Shown here: positions 1 through 7,673 of the stretch, piece by piece
Numbering within the stretch: position 1 is the stretch's first letter
How the letters are laid out: each line of letters begins with the position of its first letter
Assembly: GCF_038051995.1 (NCBI RefSeq)
Contig: NZ_CP150290.1
Coordinates: 5,699,001 to 5,763,000, forward strand
Length of the DNA: 64,000 nucleotides
Direction of reading: 5' to 3'
From: Paenibacillus sp. FSL H8-0537
Lineage (GTDB): Bacteria > Bacillota > Bacilli > Paenibacillales > Paenibacillaceae
Position numbers and translations under genes: made by a program
The notes under the pieces: generated by a model
Databases searched by the model: none
Told to the model about the DNA's origin: nothing
What the model saw: the letters and a program-made list of their open reading frames with translations, nothing else

Positions 1-387
1 AAGGCCATACTCTTTCGCTGCTTGGCGCAGCATTTCCAGACGCTTAGCCCGATTCTCCGCTTTGAAAGCTTCCCACTTCGCTGGATCTTTTTCCTTCGCC
101 GCCTTCAGCTCGCCTTTTAATTGCTCGGAGGTCTTGCCTTCAACAGCAATGCCGAAATATTCAGCCATATAACGAAGCTTGGCTAGACGATACTGCTCAT
201 GGCCCAGCGCGTGCTCGCGATGATGCTTTTTATGCTCCTCGTGAAAATGGCCCTTGGCAGCTGGCAGTCTGTCAGGCTGCTGCTCCGCCTTTGGCTGGGC
301 TGGCTCTGCGGCATAGGCTGCGGGCGCCATTATGGCTGCCGCGAGCAGGCATGCCGCTGCTGACCGCACTATTTTTGACTTGTTCAT
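1..387 (-). CDS. Secreted His-rich hypothetical protein, C-terminus outside the window
   Basis: I do not recognise this protein. It reads from an ATG at 387 to the window edge without a stop, so its C-terminus is missing. Residues 1-26 form a clear Sec signal peptide: MNKSK start, Ala/Leu-rich core and an AYA cleavage motif. The mature part opens Pro/Gln-rich, then has a His/Glu/Lys-rich stretch (HFHEEHKKHHREH), followed by charged Ala/Glu/Lys helices. AAAGG lies 13 bases before the ATG. The neighbouring gene is a zinc-type metallochaperone, so metal binding by the histidines is possible, but that is a guess. Confidence 0.7.
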   Translation of the reverse strand, partial: MNKSKIVRSAAACLLAAAIMAPAAYAAEPAQPKAEQQPDRLPAAKGHFHEEHKKHHREHALGHEQYRLAKLRYMAEYFGIAVEGKTSEQLKGELKAAKEKDPAKWEAFKAENRAKRLEMLRQAAKEYGL

Positions 388-565
388 CCCTCGGACACAA
401 CCTTTCTGCTGAGCATAAGCGAAGAAATAAATTTCTATTGTCAGAAGCCTTTCATCGCCATGCCTAAGTTCATGATGCAAGGGGGCGAATTTCGCTTCAG
501 CCCCTTACTTGGTTATTTTGTCCATCAGCGATTTAACATAATCAAGAGGATAGCGGAAGCAGCAT

Positions 566-595
566 AAAAAGACGCCAGAGCCTCTGCTCTGACGT
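566..595 (-). terminator. Rho-independent terminator of the CobW-family gene
   Basis: On the minus strand an 11-bp stem (GACGTCAGAGC / GCTCTGGCGTC, one G-T pair) closes a 4-base loop and runs into TTTTT. It lies about 35 bp after the stop codon of the CobW-family gene. Confidence 0.8.
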
Positions 596-628
596 CTGAC
601 GTTCTTACTATTGGCTGGCTGGATTGCT

Positions 629-1729
629 TTATGCCCCAGATGAAGCGCCGTTCTCCAGCTGCGAAAGCTCGGCAATCAGCTCTTCCCGGGAAAAATGCTC
701 GCCAATAAACACGGCTACATCATTGACTTTCCCCTGCGGTGTTATTTTCATAAAATCGCTTTCCCCATAGGCATATTGAAACAAAAAACGGCTCGCTGTA
801 TCCGTGAACGTAACGATACCCTTCGCCCGGTACACCTGCTCCGGCAGATTGTTCAGCAGCGCCTCAAACTGGACACTATCAACAGGCCCCTGTAAATAAT
901 GGGTCAGCGCCATTACATGGTCATGCGAATGATGGTGATGCGCGTGCGGCTCTTCCTGCTCATGCGAATGATGGTGATGGATATGATCCTCATCATGCTC
1001 ATGGGAACAGCCTGGACCACAGGCATGTGCAGCTTCTGCGTGCTCCTGGTTTGCAGGCTGCAGCAAAGCGGAAGAGCCTGCAGCCGCCGCTTGCTGGGCA
1101 TCCAGCCAAGACCACTCGTCTATGATGCAGCGCATCGTTGCAACGATCTGGGCATGGGTGTTCAGCTCCCGCAGCGCCTGCTGCGCTTCAACCAGCTGCT
1201 CCGGCTCCAGCTTGTCCACCTTATTGAGCAGCAAAAAGCTCGCGCAGCGAATCTGGTCCTGCATCAGCTTAAGCGTGCGTCCTTTGCCGGCACGAGTTCG
1301 CCTTAACAGCTCGGGGCCATCTACGACCGTAATGACCGCTCTCAGGTCAATGCGCATATACATGGCCGCTTCCGTCACGCCATCCAAAATTTCCATCGGA
1401 TTCGCCGCACCCGTCGATTCAATGACGATGATATCAGGCTGATGCTCATCCATCAGCAGCTTCATCTCCAAGCTCAAGTCACCGCGAATCGTGCAGCAAA
1501 TACAGCCGCCCAGCATTTCGGCCATCGGCACTTCGTCTCCGACTTCTTGCCCATCCAAATTAATATCGCCCAGCTCATTCATAATGACAGCTGCTTTCTT
1601 ACCCTCAGCCTGCCAGTAATCGAGCATGCGCTTTAACAGCGTCGTCTTGCCGCTGCCGAGAAACCCAGTCAGCAAATAGATCGGTACTGGCGGTTTGCTA
1701 TTTTCCATCTTCAAAACTCCCGTATCCAT
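629..1729 (-). CDS. CobW/G3E-family zinc metallochaperone GTPase (ZagA/YciC-like)
   Basis: G3E P-loop GTPase of the CobW/COG0523 family, whose zinc-linked members deliver zinc to client enzymes under zinc starvation. Visible motifs: Walker A GFLGSGKTT at about residue 22, the family metal motif GGCICC near residue 75, an ESTGAANP switch region and the guanine-specificity motif NKVD. A long His-rich insert (about residues 235-272, with CGPGCSHEHDEDHIHHHH) precedes the C-terminal CobW_C domain. The start at 1729 is backed by AAGGA five bases upstream; an internal ATG seven codons later is possible. A Zur-like operator lies 30 bp upstream, which makes the zinc role more likely than a cobalt or nitrile-hydratase role. 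The gene stands alone with its own terminator. Confidence 0.9.
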   Translation of the reverse strand: MDTGVLKMENSKPPVPIYLLTGFLGSGKTTLLKRMLDYWQAEGKKAAVIMNELGDINLDGQEVGDEVPMAEMLGGCICCTIRGDLSLEMKLLMDEHQPDIIVIESTGAANPMEILDGVTEAAMYMRIDLRAVITVVDGPELLRRTRAGKGRTLKLMQDQIRCASFLLLNKVDKLEPEQLVEAQQALRELNTHAQIVATMRCIIDEWSWLDAQQAAAAGSSALLQPANQEHAEAAHACGPGCSHEHDEDHIHHHHSHEQEEPHAHHHHSHDHVMALTHYLQGPVDSVQFEALLNNLPEQVYRAKGIVTFTDTASRFLFQYAYGESDFMKITPQGKVNDVAVFIGEHFSREELIAELSQLENGASSGA

Positions 1730-1755
1730 TATCGTCCTTCTACATAAGCTTTATT

Positions 1756-1776
1756 ATATCGTAATTGTTACGTTGT
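1756..1776. promoter_or_regulatory. Zur-like operator upstream of the zinc GTPase gene
   Basis: The core TCGTAATTGTTACGT (1759-1773) is a 7-1-7 inverted repeat that closely matches the Gram-positive Zur box TCGTAATNATTACGA, with two differences in the right half. It sits 30 bp upstream of the start codon, where a repressor would block transcription. Zur control of CobW-family genes such as B. subtilis yciC is established; binding here is inferred. Confidence 0.7.
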
Positions 1777-1802
1777 CGCACCCTAAATGCGGCTCCAGCT
1801 AT

Positions 1803-1832
1803 GTAAAAGCCCGGAGCGCGGGATGCTCCGGG
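1803..1832 (-). terminator. Terminator after the YjcZ-type peptide genes
   Basis: A perfect 8-bp stem CCCGGAGC / GCTCCGGG with a 7-base loop is followed on the minus strand by CTTTTAC. It lies about 95 bp after the stop of the last YjcZ-type gene. Confidence 0.55.
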
Positions 1833-1927
1833 ACGATTAAGCCTATTTCATGATTTTGCACGCTTTGGAAATGATGCAAAACCTTATAAAGTTAAGAGAC
1901 ATGTCGGCAGACATCAATAATCATTCA

Positions 1928-2044
1928 TTAGATGAAAGCGCGAGTGATGATAACAAGTAGAATGAAAAGGACGAGAATTGCTCCTACGTTAGTGAAGGGG
2001 CTGCAGCCGTGGCCGTAGCCTGCACCTGCTAAATTGTAGCTCAT
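1928..2044 (-). CDS. YjcZ-family small sporulation protein (38 aa)
   Basis: A 38-residue peptide starting MSYNLAGAGYGHGCSPF and ending in one hydrophobic helix (ILVLFILLVIITRAF). This is the layout of YjcZ/YrzE-type spore-associated peptides of Bacillales: a short Gly/Tyr-rich head plus one membrane segment. AAAAAGGAG lies eight bases before the ATG. A paralogue (43 aa) lies just upstream on the same strand and shares the MSYN start and the C-terminal helix, so the two arose by tandem duplication. Family function is unknown beyond sporulation-linked expression in relatives. Confidence 0.75.
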   Translation of the reverse strand: MSYNLAGAGYGHGCSPFTNVGAILVLFILLVIITRAFI

Positions 2045-2128
2045 TTGTTCAACTCCTTTTTGTTCAGATATACGTTCCTGCGGCCCAGCGCCTAGCCCGG
2101 CACCGAGCCGCCTGATCCTATAACTGGA

Positions 2129-2260
2129 CTATAGCCAGCAAGCGCGAGTAATAATAACAAGCAGGATGAAAAGTACGAGAATCGATCCTACGCTTGTAAA
2201 AGCTCCGCCTACACCATGAGGGGCACAGCCAGTTCCAGCGTTTGCCACATTGTAGCTCAT
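2129..2260 (-). CDS. YjcZ-family small sporulation protein, second copy (43 aa)
   Basis: A 43-residue paralogue of the downstream YjcZ-type peptide: MSYNVANAGTGCAPHGV head, then a hydrophobic helix SILVLFILLVIITRA. The reading frame is open further upstream, but the start at 2260 is chosen because AAAGGAG sits eight bases before it and because it aligns with the start of the other copy. The pair is separated by about 85 bp and probably forms one transcript ending at the 1803-1832 hairpin. Confidence 0.75.
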   Translation of the reverse strand: MSYNVANAGTGCAPHGVGGAFTSVGSILVLFILLVIITRACWL

Positions 2261-2383
2261 TTGTCCATCTCCTTTGGTTGAAGTACACAGTATCCTATGG
2301 ACGAAATGGCGAAACGGTATAGGCGCTTGCAAGAAATGTGCGTTTGCCCTGTTCGCAGGCGACCTGCTGGCTTAAGGAGTCTT

Positions 2384-3205
2384 TTATGCAAAAACCTTGT
2401 CAAATCCAGCCTTTGAGCGACTTAGCAGCTCATCCGGCGTTTCCTCAGGAGCAGTCCGGGTCAATATCTCCTGGACAACTGGCCCCTTGTAGCCGATGTC
2501 TGCGAGCGCGGCAAGAAAGCCTTTCAGGTCAATAATCCCTTCACCTGGGTATAGACGGTCATTATCCAGCAGCTCATCGACAGGCAGGTCGCGGGCATCA
2601 TTGATGTGGACATGAACAACCTGATCAGCTCTGAGGCCTCGCAAATGCTCCGGCGTAAAGCCCGTCGTATGGCAATGATAAGCGTCCACCAGCAAGCCAA
2701 CATTGGGCCGATTAATCGCCGAGATAAGCGCAAGCGTCTCCTCAACCGTCCATATAAAAGGATTCGCCCATGCCGTCCGCAGATGATGTGGCCCCACAAA
2801 CTCCAGCGCAAACCGAATGCCATATGCGTCCAAAACGTCGGCAATTAGGCGCAAGCGGGATACGGCAAGCGCTGTAAACAGAGCCGATTTATAGTCCGTC
2901 GAAGGCAAAATGTACGTACAGCAGGCTGTACATCCCAATTGTGCCGCAGCCGCCGCATGCAGCGGAAGCTGCTTCAGGCCCTCCCGAAACTGCTCATCCG
3001 TGCCGCGCCATTCCACATTCAGCCCTATTGAGCCTAATGTCACCTGATGGTCAGACAGCAGCTTTGCCGCCCCTTGCTCTCCATGCTTGTCTACAAGCGC
3101 CTTGGCATCCATATCAACGACCCCAAATCCATACTCTGCTGCTTTTTCAATCAGCTGTTCATCTGTAATGGAGCCTAATCCCGACTTGCTTAATCCTCTA
3201 ATCAT
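2384..3205 (-). CDS. Sugar phosphate isomerase/epimerase (xylose isomerase-like TIM barrel)
   Basis: A 273-residue AP-endonuclease-2/xylose-isomerase-like TIM barrel, the fold of inosose dehydratases, hydroxypyruvate isomerases and sugar epimerases. Metal-ligand signatures are visible: FALEFVGPHHL in the middle strand, GLLVDAYHCHTTG with the Asp-x-x-His pattern, HVHINDARD, and PGEGIIDLKGFLAAL near the end. Start 3205 is chosen because AGAGG lies nine bases upstream; a longer frame would run into the previous gene. It follows the dehydrogenase gene by four bases and is the last gene of an AraC-dehydrogenase-isomerase operon. A cytosolic role in carbohydrate or polyol catabolism is likely; the substrate cannot be read from the sequence. 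Confidence 0.85.
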   Translation of the reverse strand: MIRGLSKSGLGSITDEQLIEKAAEYGFGVVDMDAKALVDKHGEQGAAKLLSDHQVTLGSIGLNVEWRGTDEQFREGLKQLPLHAAAAAQLGCTACCTYILPSTDYKSALFTALAVSRLRLIADVLDAYGIRFALEFVGPHHLRTAWANPFIWTVEETLALISAINRPNVGLLVDAYHCHTTGFTPEHLRGLRADQVVHVHINDARDLPVDELLDNDRLYPGEGIIDLKGFLAALADIGYKGPVVQEILTRTAPEETPDELLSRSKAGFDKVFA

Positions 3206-3209
3206 TCCC

Positions 3210-4229
3210 CTACACCTCTTCCCAGTTAAATAGCACACCTAAATATTCATCTTTCTTATTGCGTAATCCTTCATAAGCAGCAGGTGCATCAACAGGACTC
3301 ATAATATGGCTGATGAGCGGCTCGATCTGCAGCTTGCCATATTGCATAAGGCGGAATACGACCTCTGAATTGCGTACAAGGGAATGCTTGACGAAAGCTT
3401 CCGGCATTAGCGGATAACGCCATTCATGCGCTCCCTTGAACGTTACACAGCCGCGTCCGTTCAAATGGATGCTGTTCAGCAAATCGGTTACATTGCTTTG
3501 CAGCTCACCCCTCGGGCTGCCGAGCAGGATCGCTTCCCCATATTGGCCGACAAGCGCTACATTGCCCAAAATGACCTGTGGCACCCCCGTTGCTTCAATA
3601 AGCGTAGAAACGCCTTTGCCGCCCGTCAATTCCATAACCTGCTTATGTGAATCCGCGCCTGCCTCAATGGCGTGCTGGATACCGCAGTGCTTGGCGAGAT
3701 CCCTGCGTTTTGCAGCTAAATCAATGCCAATAACCGAAGCACCTTGAAGCCCAGCCAGCTGTGCGGCCATATTGCCAATCAGTCCAAGGCCTGTCACCGC
3801 TACATAATCGCCGAGTTCAATGGACGATACCCGTGTACTCGTCATCGCCACCGTAGCCAAACGCGTAAATGGCGCCCAAGCCAGTGGCAAGCTATCTGGC
3901 ACTTTCAGAAATACCCCGCTTGTCGTCGTCAGCTCATAGTGGGAATGCTTGCCGTAATGAAACACCATATCGCCAATCTGGAAGCCTTCAGCCGCCTCTG
4001 GTCCCAATGCCACAATTTCACTAGCTGCCGCATACCCAGGCACAGACGGCATAGTAAACCAGCTTTCGCCTCCGGAAAGACATGCGAGCTCCGTCCCCGG
4101 GCTAATGAGCGTATAATGCTTTTTAACCAGCACCTGATTGCCTGTAAGCTCTGGAACCTGGGCTTGCAGCTCCTCCTGCTTCACTTCTACTTTCCATGGG
4201 GCTGTAAACTCAATTTGCGTGTTTTTCAT
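3210..4229 (-). CDS. Zinc-type alcohol/polyol dehydrogenase (MDR superfamily)
   Basis: A 339-residue medium-chain dehydrogenase/reductase. The N-terminal GroES-like domain has ISPGTELACLSGG in place of the classic catalytic-zinc GHE motif, so the zinc site may be absent as in threonine- or bi-domain oxidoreductase relatives. The Rossmann domain carries VAVTGLGLIGNMAAQLA (about residue 150) and GIDLAAKRRDLA. A GTG three codons earlier is possible, but the ATG at 4229 has GGGAG ten bases upstream. It lies between an AraC regulator and a TIM-barrel isomerase, which suggests oxidation of a sugar, polyol or inositol-like compound followed by isomerisation. The substrate is unknown. Confidence 0.85.
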   Translation of the reverse strand: MKNTQIEFTAPWKVEVKQEELQAQVPELTGNQVLVKKHYTLISPGTELACLSGGESWFTMPSVPGYAAASEIVALGPEAAEGFQIGDMVFHYGKHSHYELTTTSGVFLKVPDSLPLAWAPFTRLATVAMTSTRVSSIELGDYVAVTGLGLIGNMAAQLAGLQGASVIGIDLAAKRRDLAKHCGIQHAIEAGADSHKQVMELTGGKGVSTLIEATGVPQVILGNVALVGQYGEAILLGSPRGELQSNVTDLLNSIHLNGRGCVTFKGAHEWRYPLMPEAFVKHSLVRNSEVVFRLMQYGKLQIEPLISHIMSPVDAPAAYEGLRNKKDEYLGVLFNWEEV

Positions 4230-4261
4230 GAGATGCACACTCCCGTTATGTAGTGGTTGGA

Positions 4262-5164
4262 CTACCCGCTTATGAGGCTCCGGATAGGACCGGAGGCTTC
4301 GGCCTTGAATTGGCTGGGCGTCAAGCCCGCCTCGCGTTTAAATATGCGGCTAAAATGATGAATGCTCGAAAATCCGCTGCCCGCCGATATCGCAGTCAAC
4401 GTTTCCTTGCCTGCCATGATCCGTTTTTTGGCATGCTCGATGCGTACATACGTCAAATACTTATGAAGCGTGACACCCGTCTGCTCTTTAAACAAGTTGG
4501 ATAAATAGCCCGGCGACAGCCCAGACTGCTCGCTTATGCGATCATTGTCCAATTCAGGATCGGCATAATGCTGCTGAATATAGTCAATACATTGCTGGAT
4601 CGGCGCCCACGCTTTCGCTTGCGTGCCTTCCTGACGCTCATGTCCGCTTTGATTGCGCAGAAAAAGCACAAGCAGCTGCAGGGCAATTGCCTTAAGCTCC
4701 AGCTCGCTAGTTGCGCCGCCTTCTATGAATCTTTTTCGCATGATGCGAAAAAGTTTTTTCAGCTCCATGCGGTCTGGACCGCTGATGGCGGAGAGCGGAT
4801 GTAAGCCTCGAAGTATCTGCTCGCGCTGCGGAACGATCAGTTGCTCGCCGCTTGCAATGCCAATCGACTGCCAGCGCCCCCGCGCCTCATCATGATATAA
4901 ATCAAAGTGGAAAATATACTGAATCAGCGGCTCGCTAGACGTCGAGCGAATGAAATGCGTCATCAGCGGCGGCATGACGATCGCATCCCCTTCCCCCAGC
5001 TGATAGCGCACGCCATTTAAAATAAAATCGGCCTTACCCTGCTCGATAAACGTAAACACATGGTCATAATCCAGCCACTCGCCCGATAGCTCGGCGGATT
5101 TGATGATTTTAACAAAACGCACGAATGGGGAAATGTTCTTTAATGCTGCTGCCGAAAAAGTCAT
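4262..5164 (-). CDS. AraC-family transcriptional regulator with cupin sensor domain
   Basis: A 300-residue AraC/XylS activator. The N-terminal half is a cupin-like ligand-binding domain (QGKADFILNGVRYQLGEGDAIVMPP, split here as QGKADFILNGVRY then LGEGDAIVMPP). The C-terminal about 100 residues hold two helix-turn-helix motifs: NDRISEQSGLSPGYLSNLFK and the signature FSSIHHFSRIFKREAGLTP. GGAGG precedes the ATG. The dehydrogenase and isomerase genes follow on the same strand after 32 bp, so it probably activates its own small catabolic operon in response to the pathway substrate. Confidence 0.9.
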   Translation of the reverse strand: MTFSAAALKNISPFVRFVKIIKSAELSGEWLDYDHVFTFIEQGKADFILNGVRYQLGEGDAIVMPPLMTHFIRSTSSEPLIQYIFHFDLYHDEARGRWQSIGIASGEQLIVPQREQILRGLHPLSAISGPDRMELKKLFRIMRKRFIEGGATSELELKAIALQLLVLFLRNQSGHERQEGTQAKAWAPIQQCIDYIQQHYADPELDNDRISEQSGLSPGYLSNLFKEQTGVTLHKYLTYVRIEHAKKRIMAGKETLTAISAGSGFSSIHHFSRIFKREAGLTPSQFKAEASGPIRSLISG

Positions 5165-5465
5165 CCGCTCGCCTCGCCTCCTGCAAAAATAGCTTATAAG
5201 CTTTAGTTTAACATGGAAGAGGCAATCGCTGGAGCGATAGATAGATTCGCTATAATGGACTTGTTCGTCGAGTAGGCTACTTCCCTATCGTTTTATTTTA
5301 ACGTAATAACGCTTCCAGTTCTTTAGGGGAAAGCATGACTATTTAACAAAAACTACGATATATTTTTCACAAGGATGGGGTAGGAAAATCGATTTTTCTG
5401 GAGAATATAGTTCAACTGAGGATCGTGCACTTTTAAATTTTAATGAGAGGAGGGTCACCCTAACT
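5165..5465. other. Intergenic region between divergent genes
   Basis: About 300 bp separates the AraC gene (minus) from the 5466 gene (plus). Both promoters must lie here, but I found no hexamer pair with proper spacing or palindrome that I would defend. The only clear element is AGGAGG about 12 bases before the GTG at 5466. Confidence 0.5.
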
Positions 5466-6032
5466 GTGTCTCTTTTCTATTATATGGCATCAAGCCATGA
5501 GCTTCCAACGGGTTCTTTCGGGAAGAAATGTACGACGACGACGCTAATCGACTACGTCACTTATGTAAATCCAGACGCTAAAAATCATGGACATATGAAA
5601 ACATTGCTGGAGAACGACCCGAAGGGGGAGAGGTTGATGGAAATCTATGAGACAAACGAGGATGCCGCAGGGCTATATGTACGCGGACCTATGCAGGATC
5701 AAGAGACCTCGCTTATATTCCGCTTTCCCTATGTGTACGAAGTCCATCCGGATGGCGGCTCATTCGAGATGAATGAGGAGATCAAGAAAGCCTATCCCAC
5801 CTCCTATGCTTGCGGCAAAAAATGCTTGACGGAGCTTTTCCAATACCTTGACCGCAATCTGAGAAATGGCGAGGAAATCGAGCTATTCTCCTGCTGGACG
5901 GATGGAATGGAGCGTTTTACGGAAAAGGAAGTAGAGAAGCTGGAGCCTGATCTTATACTGGAAATTGCTGAACTGCTCCAAGCAGAGGCGTTTGAATGGA
6001 AGAGGCAGCAGTACATCGTCGTTAAAAAGTAG
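5466..6032 (+). CDS. Hypothetical protein (188 aa)
   Basis: Not recognised. A soluble, acidic 188-residue protein without signal peptide or membrane segment. It starts at GTG with AGGAGG 12 bases upstream. It contains four cysteines, two in a Cys-x3-Cys pair (ACGKKCLTELFQYL), a Thr cluster (CTTTTLIDYV), and a charged C-terminal helix rich in Glu/Leu (VEKLEPDLILEIAELLQ). It stands alone on the plus strand beside the lysis end of the tail operon, transcribed towards it, so an immunity role is conceivable but nothing in the sequence shows it. Confidence 0.7.
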   Translation: MSLFYYMASSHELPTGSFGKKCTTTTLIDYVTYVNPDAKNHGHMKTLLENDPKGERLMEIYETNEDAAGLYVRGPMQDQETSLIFRFPYVYEVHPDGGSFEMNEEIKKAYPTSYACGKKCLTELFQYLDRNLRNGEEIELFSCWTDGMERFTEKEVEKLEPDLILEIAELLQAEAFEWKRQQYIVVKK

Positions 6033-6048
6033 ACTTGCCGCAAGCGCC

Positions 6049-6111
6049 GAAATGGAGAGCTTCTGGTGAATTACGCAAAAGCGCGTTGAAATCATGGTTT
6101 CTCTCCATTTC
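6049..6111. terminator. Probable bidirectional terminator between the 5466 gene and the tail operon
   Basis: An 11-bp perfect inverted repeat (GAAATGGAGAG / CTCTCCATTTC) encloses 41 bases between two convergent genes. The flanking T runs are weak, so termination efficiency is uncertain. Confidence 0.4.
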
Positions 6112-6189
6112 TTTGTGCATATTCTGGCAATGAATCGACAATGCGGATGGCTGTATGAATGAATAAATGGATGGTCAGCCGTAGACGGC

Positions 6190-6861
6190 TTATTGTTCTT
6201 TTTGTCCGCTAGCCTTGCGAAGCTCGTTGGCAAGACGATGCGCTTCTTGCATGCCTGCTGTATCGCCTTTTTGCTTGCATGCTGCCCAAGCGGGCTGCAA
6301 GTAACGTTTAATAAGAGCATTAGCATCTTCGGCTTTCATGGTGTAGGAGTCCTCCTTCGTTATAATGGCCATTGCTGCCGTAATCTGTGCCGTTGTCGGC
6401 CGGATGCCTGCCCGCAGCTGTGCCGTCGAAAGGCCAAACGTCATTTCAAAATGGGGATAATCCTTAAATGAGGTCCAGTCTCCTCCCCACGCGAAACCAA
6501 GCCGCTTCGCTTCATCTACTACCTCGGCCCAATCTACCGTCTGGTTAACGTTGCCGTCGCGTTTCGTATCCCAGTAAGCCTGCTTTCCATCCGGGGACAG
6601 CAACGCGAAATCTATCGCTACGCCAAAATTATGGTAGCTGTAGCCGCCTCTGGCGTTCGTGACAATGCTGCCCGCCGTCGTTCGGCCTTGCGCGTAGAGC
6701 TTGTCCTGCTCCGCGATTGTACGTAGTCCTTGCGTGATGACGATAGGAATATCGCGCGCATAGCAGCGTTCGATTAGACGCTCGGAGGCGGCACGAACAG
6801 GAGCAAGCAGTCCTGCGAGCTTGGGTATGGATTTATTTTTCACCTGCAATAAGGTCAGCAT
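6190..6861 (-). CDS. Tail-module endolysin, M15-type peptidase
   Basis: A 223-residue peptidoglycan hydrolase with an M15 (VanY/CwlK-like) peptidase domain in residues 1-145. The zinc-site motifs are present: SYHNFGVAIDFAL (H...D) and DYPHFEM (final His). Such L-alanyl-D-glutamate or D-Ala peptidases act as phage endolysins. Residues 160-223 form a separate helical C-terminal segment without signal peptide, perhaps a wall-targeting domain. The ATG overlaps the holin stop codon (TAATG), so translation is coupled to the holin, the normal way lysis genes are arranged. It would release assembled tail particles by lysis of the producing cell. Confidence 0.88.
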   Translation of the reverse strand: MLTLLQVKNKSIPKLAGLLAPVRAASERLIERCYARDIPIVITQGLRTIAEQDKLYAQGRTTAGSIVTNARGGYSYHNFGVAIDFALLSPDGKQAYWDTKRDGNVNQTVDWAEVVDEAKRLGFAWGGDWTSFKDYPHFEMTFGLSTAQLRAGIRPTTAQITAAMAIITKEDSYTMKAEDANALIKRYLQPAWAACKQKGDTAGMQEAHRLANELRKASGQKEQ

Positions 6862-7436
6862 TAGGAATCGTTCCTTTCTGTTGGGTCACTTGGGTCACTT
6901 GGGTCACTTGGGTCACTTGGGTCACTTGGGTCACTTGATTCAGTTGCTTTACTTGGTTCAGTTACTTCTGTTGGTTCCGCACCGCGTTTTGTCGCCCGCT
7001 CCATCTTCGCTTTCAGTTCGCTCTCGATCAGCTTGACGACAGCCTCGGGAATCCATTTACCCCAGCCGGCACGGTAAGCGTTGGCCGTTAAGGACTGCCA
7101 GGTGTGATAGATAAGTCCCAGTGTAATTGCGTAAAATAATAATCCAGGCAATACAAACATTTGGTCAAACAAGTTAGCTACTACTGGCAAAGCTAGAAGG
7201 AACATGGTACGCGGTACTCCTTGTCGAATACCATACTCCGAAGAATATGTTTTATCTTTTTTTGATGCCGCAATCCCTGTCACCCAGTCCATTGCAGTTA
7301 CAGAAACTAGTAGAATAATAGGAATAAGTCTATTCGGTCCGTAAAACAAACTGATCCAAGGGGCTAAAATCCCTCCAATCATTGTGGCTAATGTTGTACC
7401 TGGCGTTACATCAACCATCAGAATTTGCTTAAACAT
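6861..7436 (-). CDS. Holin of the tail module (toxin-secretion/phage-lysis holin family)
   Basis: A 191-residue protein of the TcdE/Holin_4 type. It has two to three hydrophobic segments within residues 15-110 (PIILLVSVTAMDWVTGIAAS, RTMFLLALPVVANL, VLPGLLFYAITLGLIY), including the family's DWVTGI motif. The C-terminal tail is charged and ends in six Ser-Asp-Pro repeats, longer than usual. The frame is open upstream, but the ATG at 7436 has AAAGGA eight bases before it. Its stop codon overlaps the endolysin start by one base. It would permeabilise the membrane to let the endolysin reach the wall. Confidence 0.88.
   Translation of the reverse strand: MFKQILMVDVTPGTTLATMIGGILAPWISLFYGPNRLIPIILLVSVTAMDWVTGIAASKKDKTYSSEYGIRQGVPRTMFLLALPVVANLFDQMFVLPGLLFYAITLGLIYHTWQSLTANAYRAGWGKWIPEAVVKLIESELKAKMERATKRGAEPTEVTEPSKATESSDPSDPSDPSDPSDPSDPTERNDS
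6882..6935 (-). repeat. Six 9-bp tandem repeats encoding (Ser-Asp-Pro)6
   Basis: Six copies of TGGGTCACT (plus strand) lie at the 3' end of the holin gene and encode a Ser-Asp-Pro tail. The copies are identical, which points to slippage. Length change would stay in frame. Confidence 0.9.
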
Positions 7437-7514
7437 GGTTCTCATCCTTTCTTTTCTTAATAAGTACCTATGTGAATATTGGTGGTATAAATACATTTCT
7501 ATTGCAAATTTTCT

Positions 7515-7542
7515 ATCACTAATAAAATAATTTAGTAGTGAT
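7515..7542. promoter_or_regulatory. 28-bp AT-rich palindrome upstream of the holin gene
   Basis: Outer arms ATCACTA / TAGTGAT and inner arms TAAAA / TTTAG-type sequence make an almost perfect 28-bp palindrome about 80 bp before the holin start and downstream of a terminator. It is placed to act as an operator or as a hairpin in the lysis-gene leader. The role is inferred. Confidence 0.4.
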
Positions 7543-7565
7543 GCACATATCCATACTATATAAAC

Positions 7566-7608
7566 AAAAAAACAGACCGTCCTTCTAATAAGGTAGCAGT
7601 CTGTTTTT
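7566..7608. terminator. Bidirectional terminator between fibre gene and lysis genes
   Basis: AAAAAACAGAC pairs with GTCTGTTTTT, with a second CCTT/AAGG pairing inside, and T runs flank the hairpin on both strands. It lies 65 bp after the fibre gene stop, so the holin and endolysin genes may have a separate promoter or depend on readthrough. Confidence 0.7.
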
Positions 7609-7673
7609 GCGAAAAAGCCCTTCCTTATCAACAAGTGTGGCTTGCTTAAATGAACAATATGATCTATATGCTA

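Noticed and set aside
471..515. Hairpin AAGGGG...CCCCTT as terminator of the secreted protein or regulator site
   Set aside because: It lies upstream of that gene, has several mismatches and no T run on either strand.
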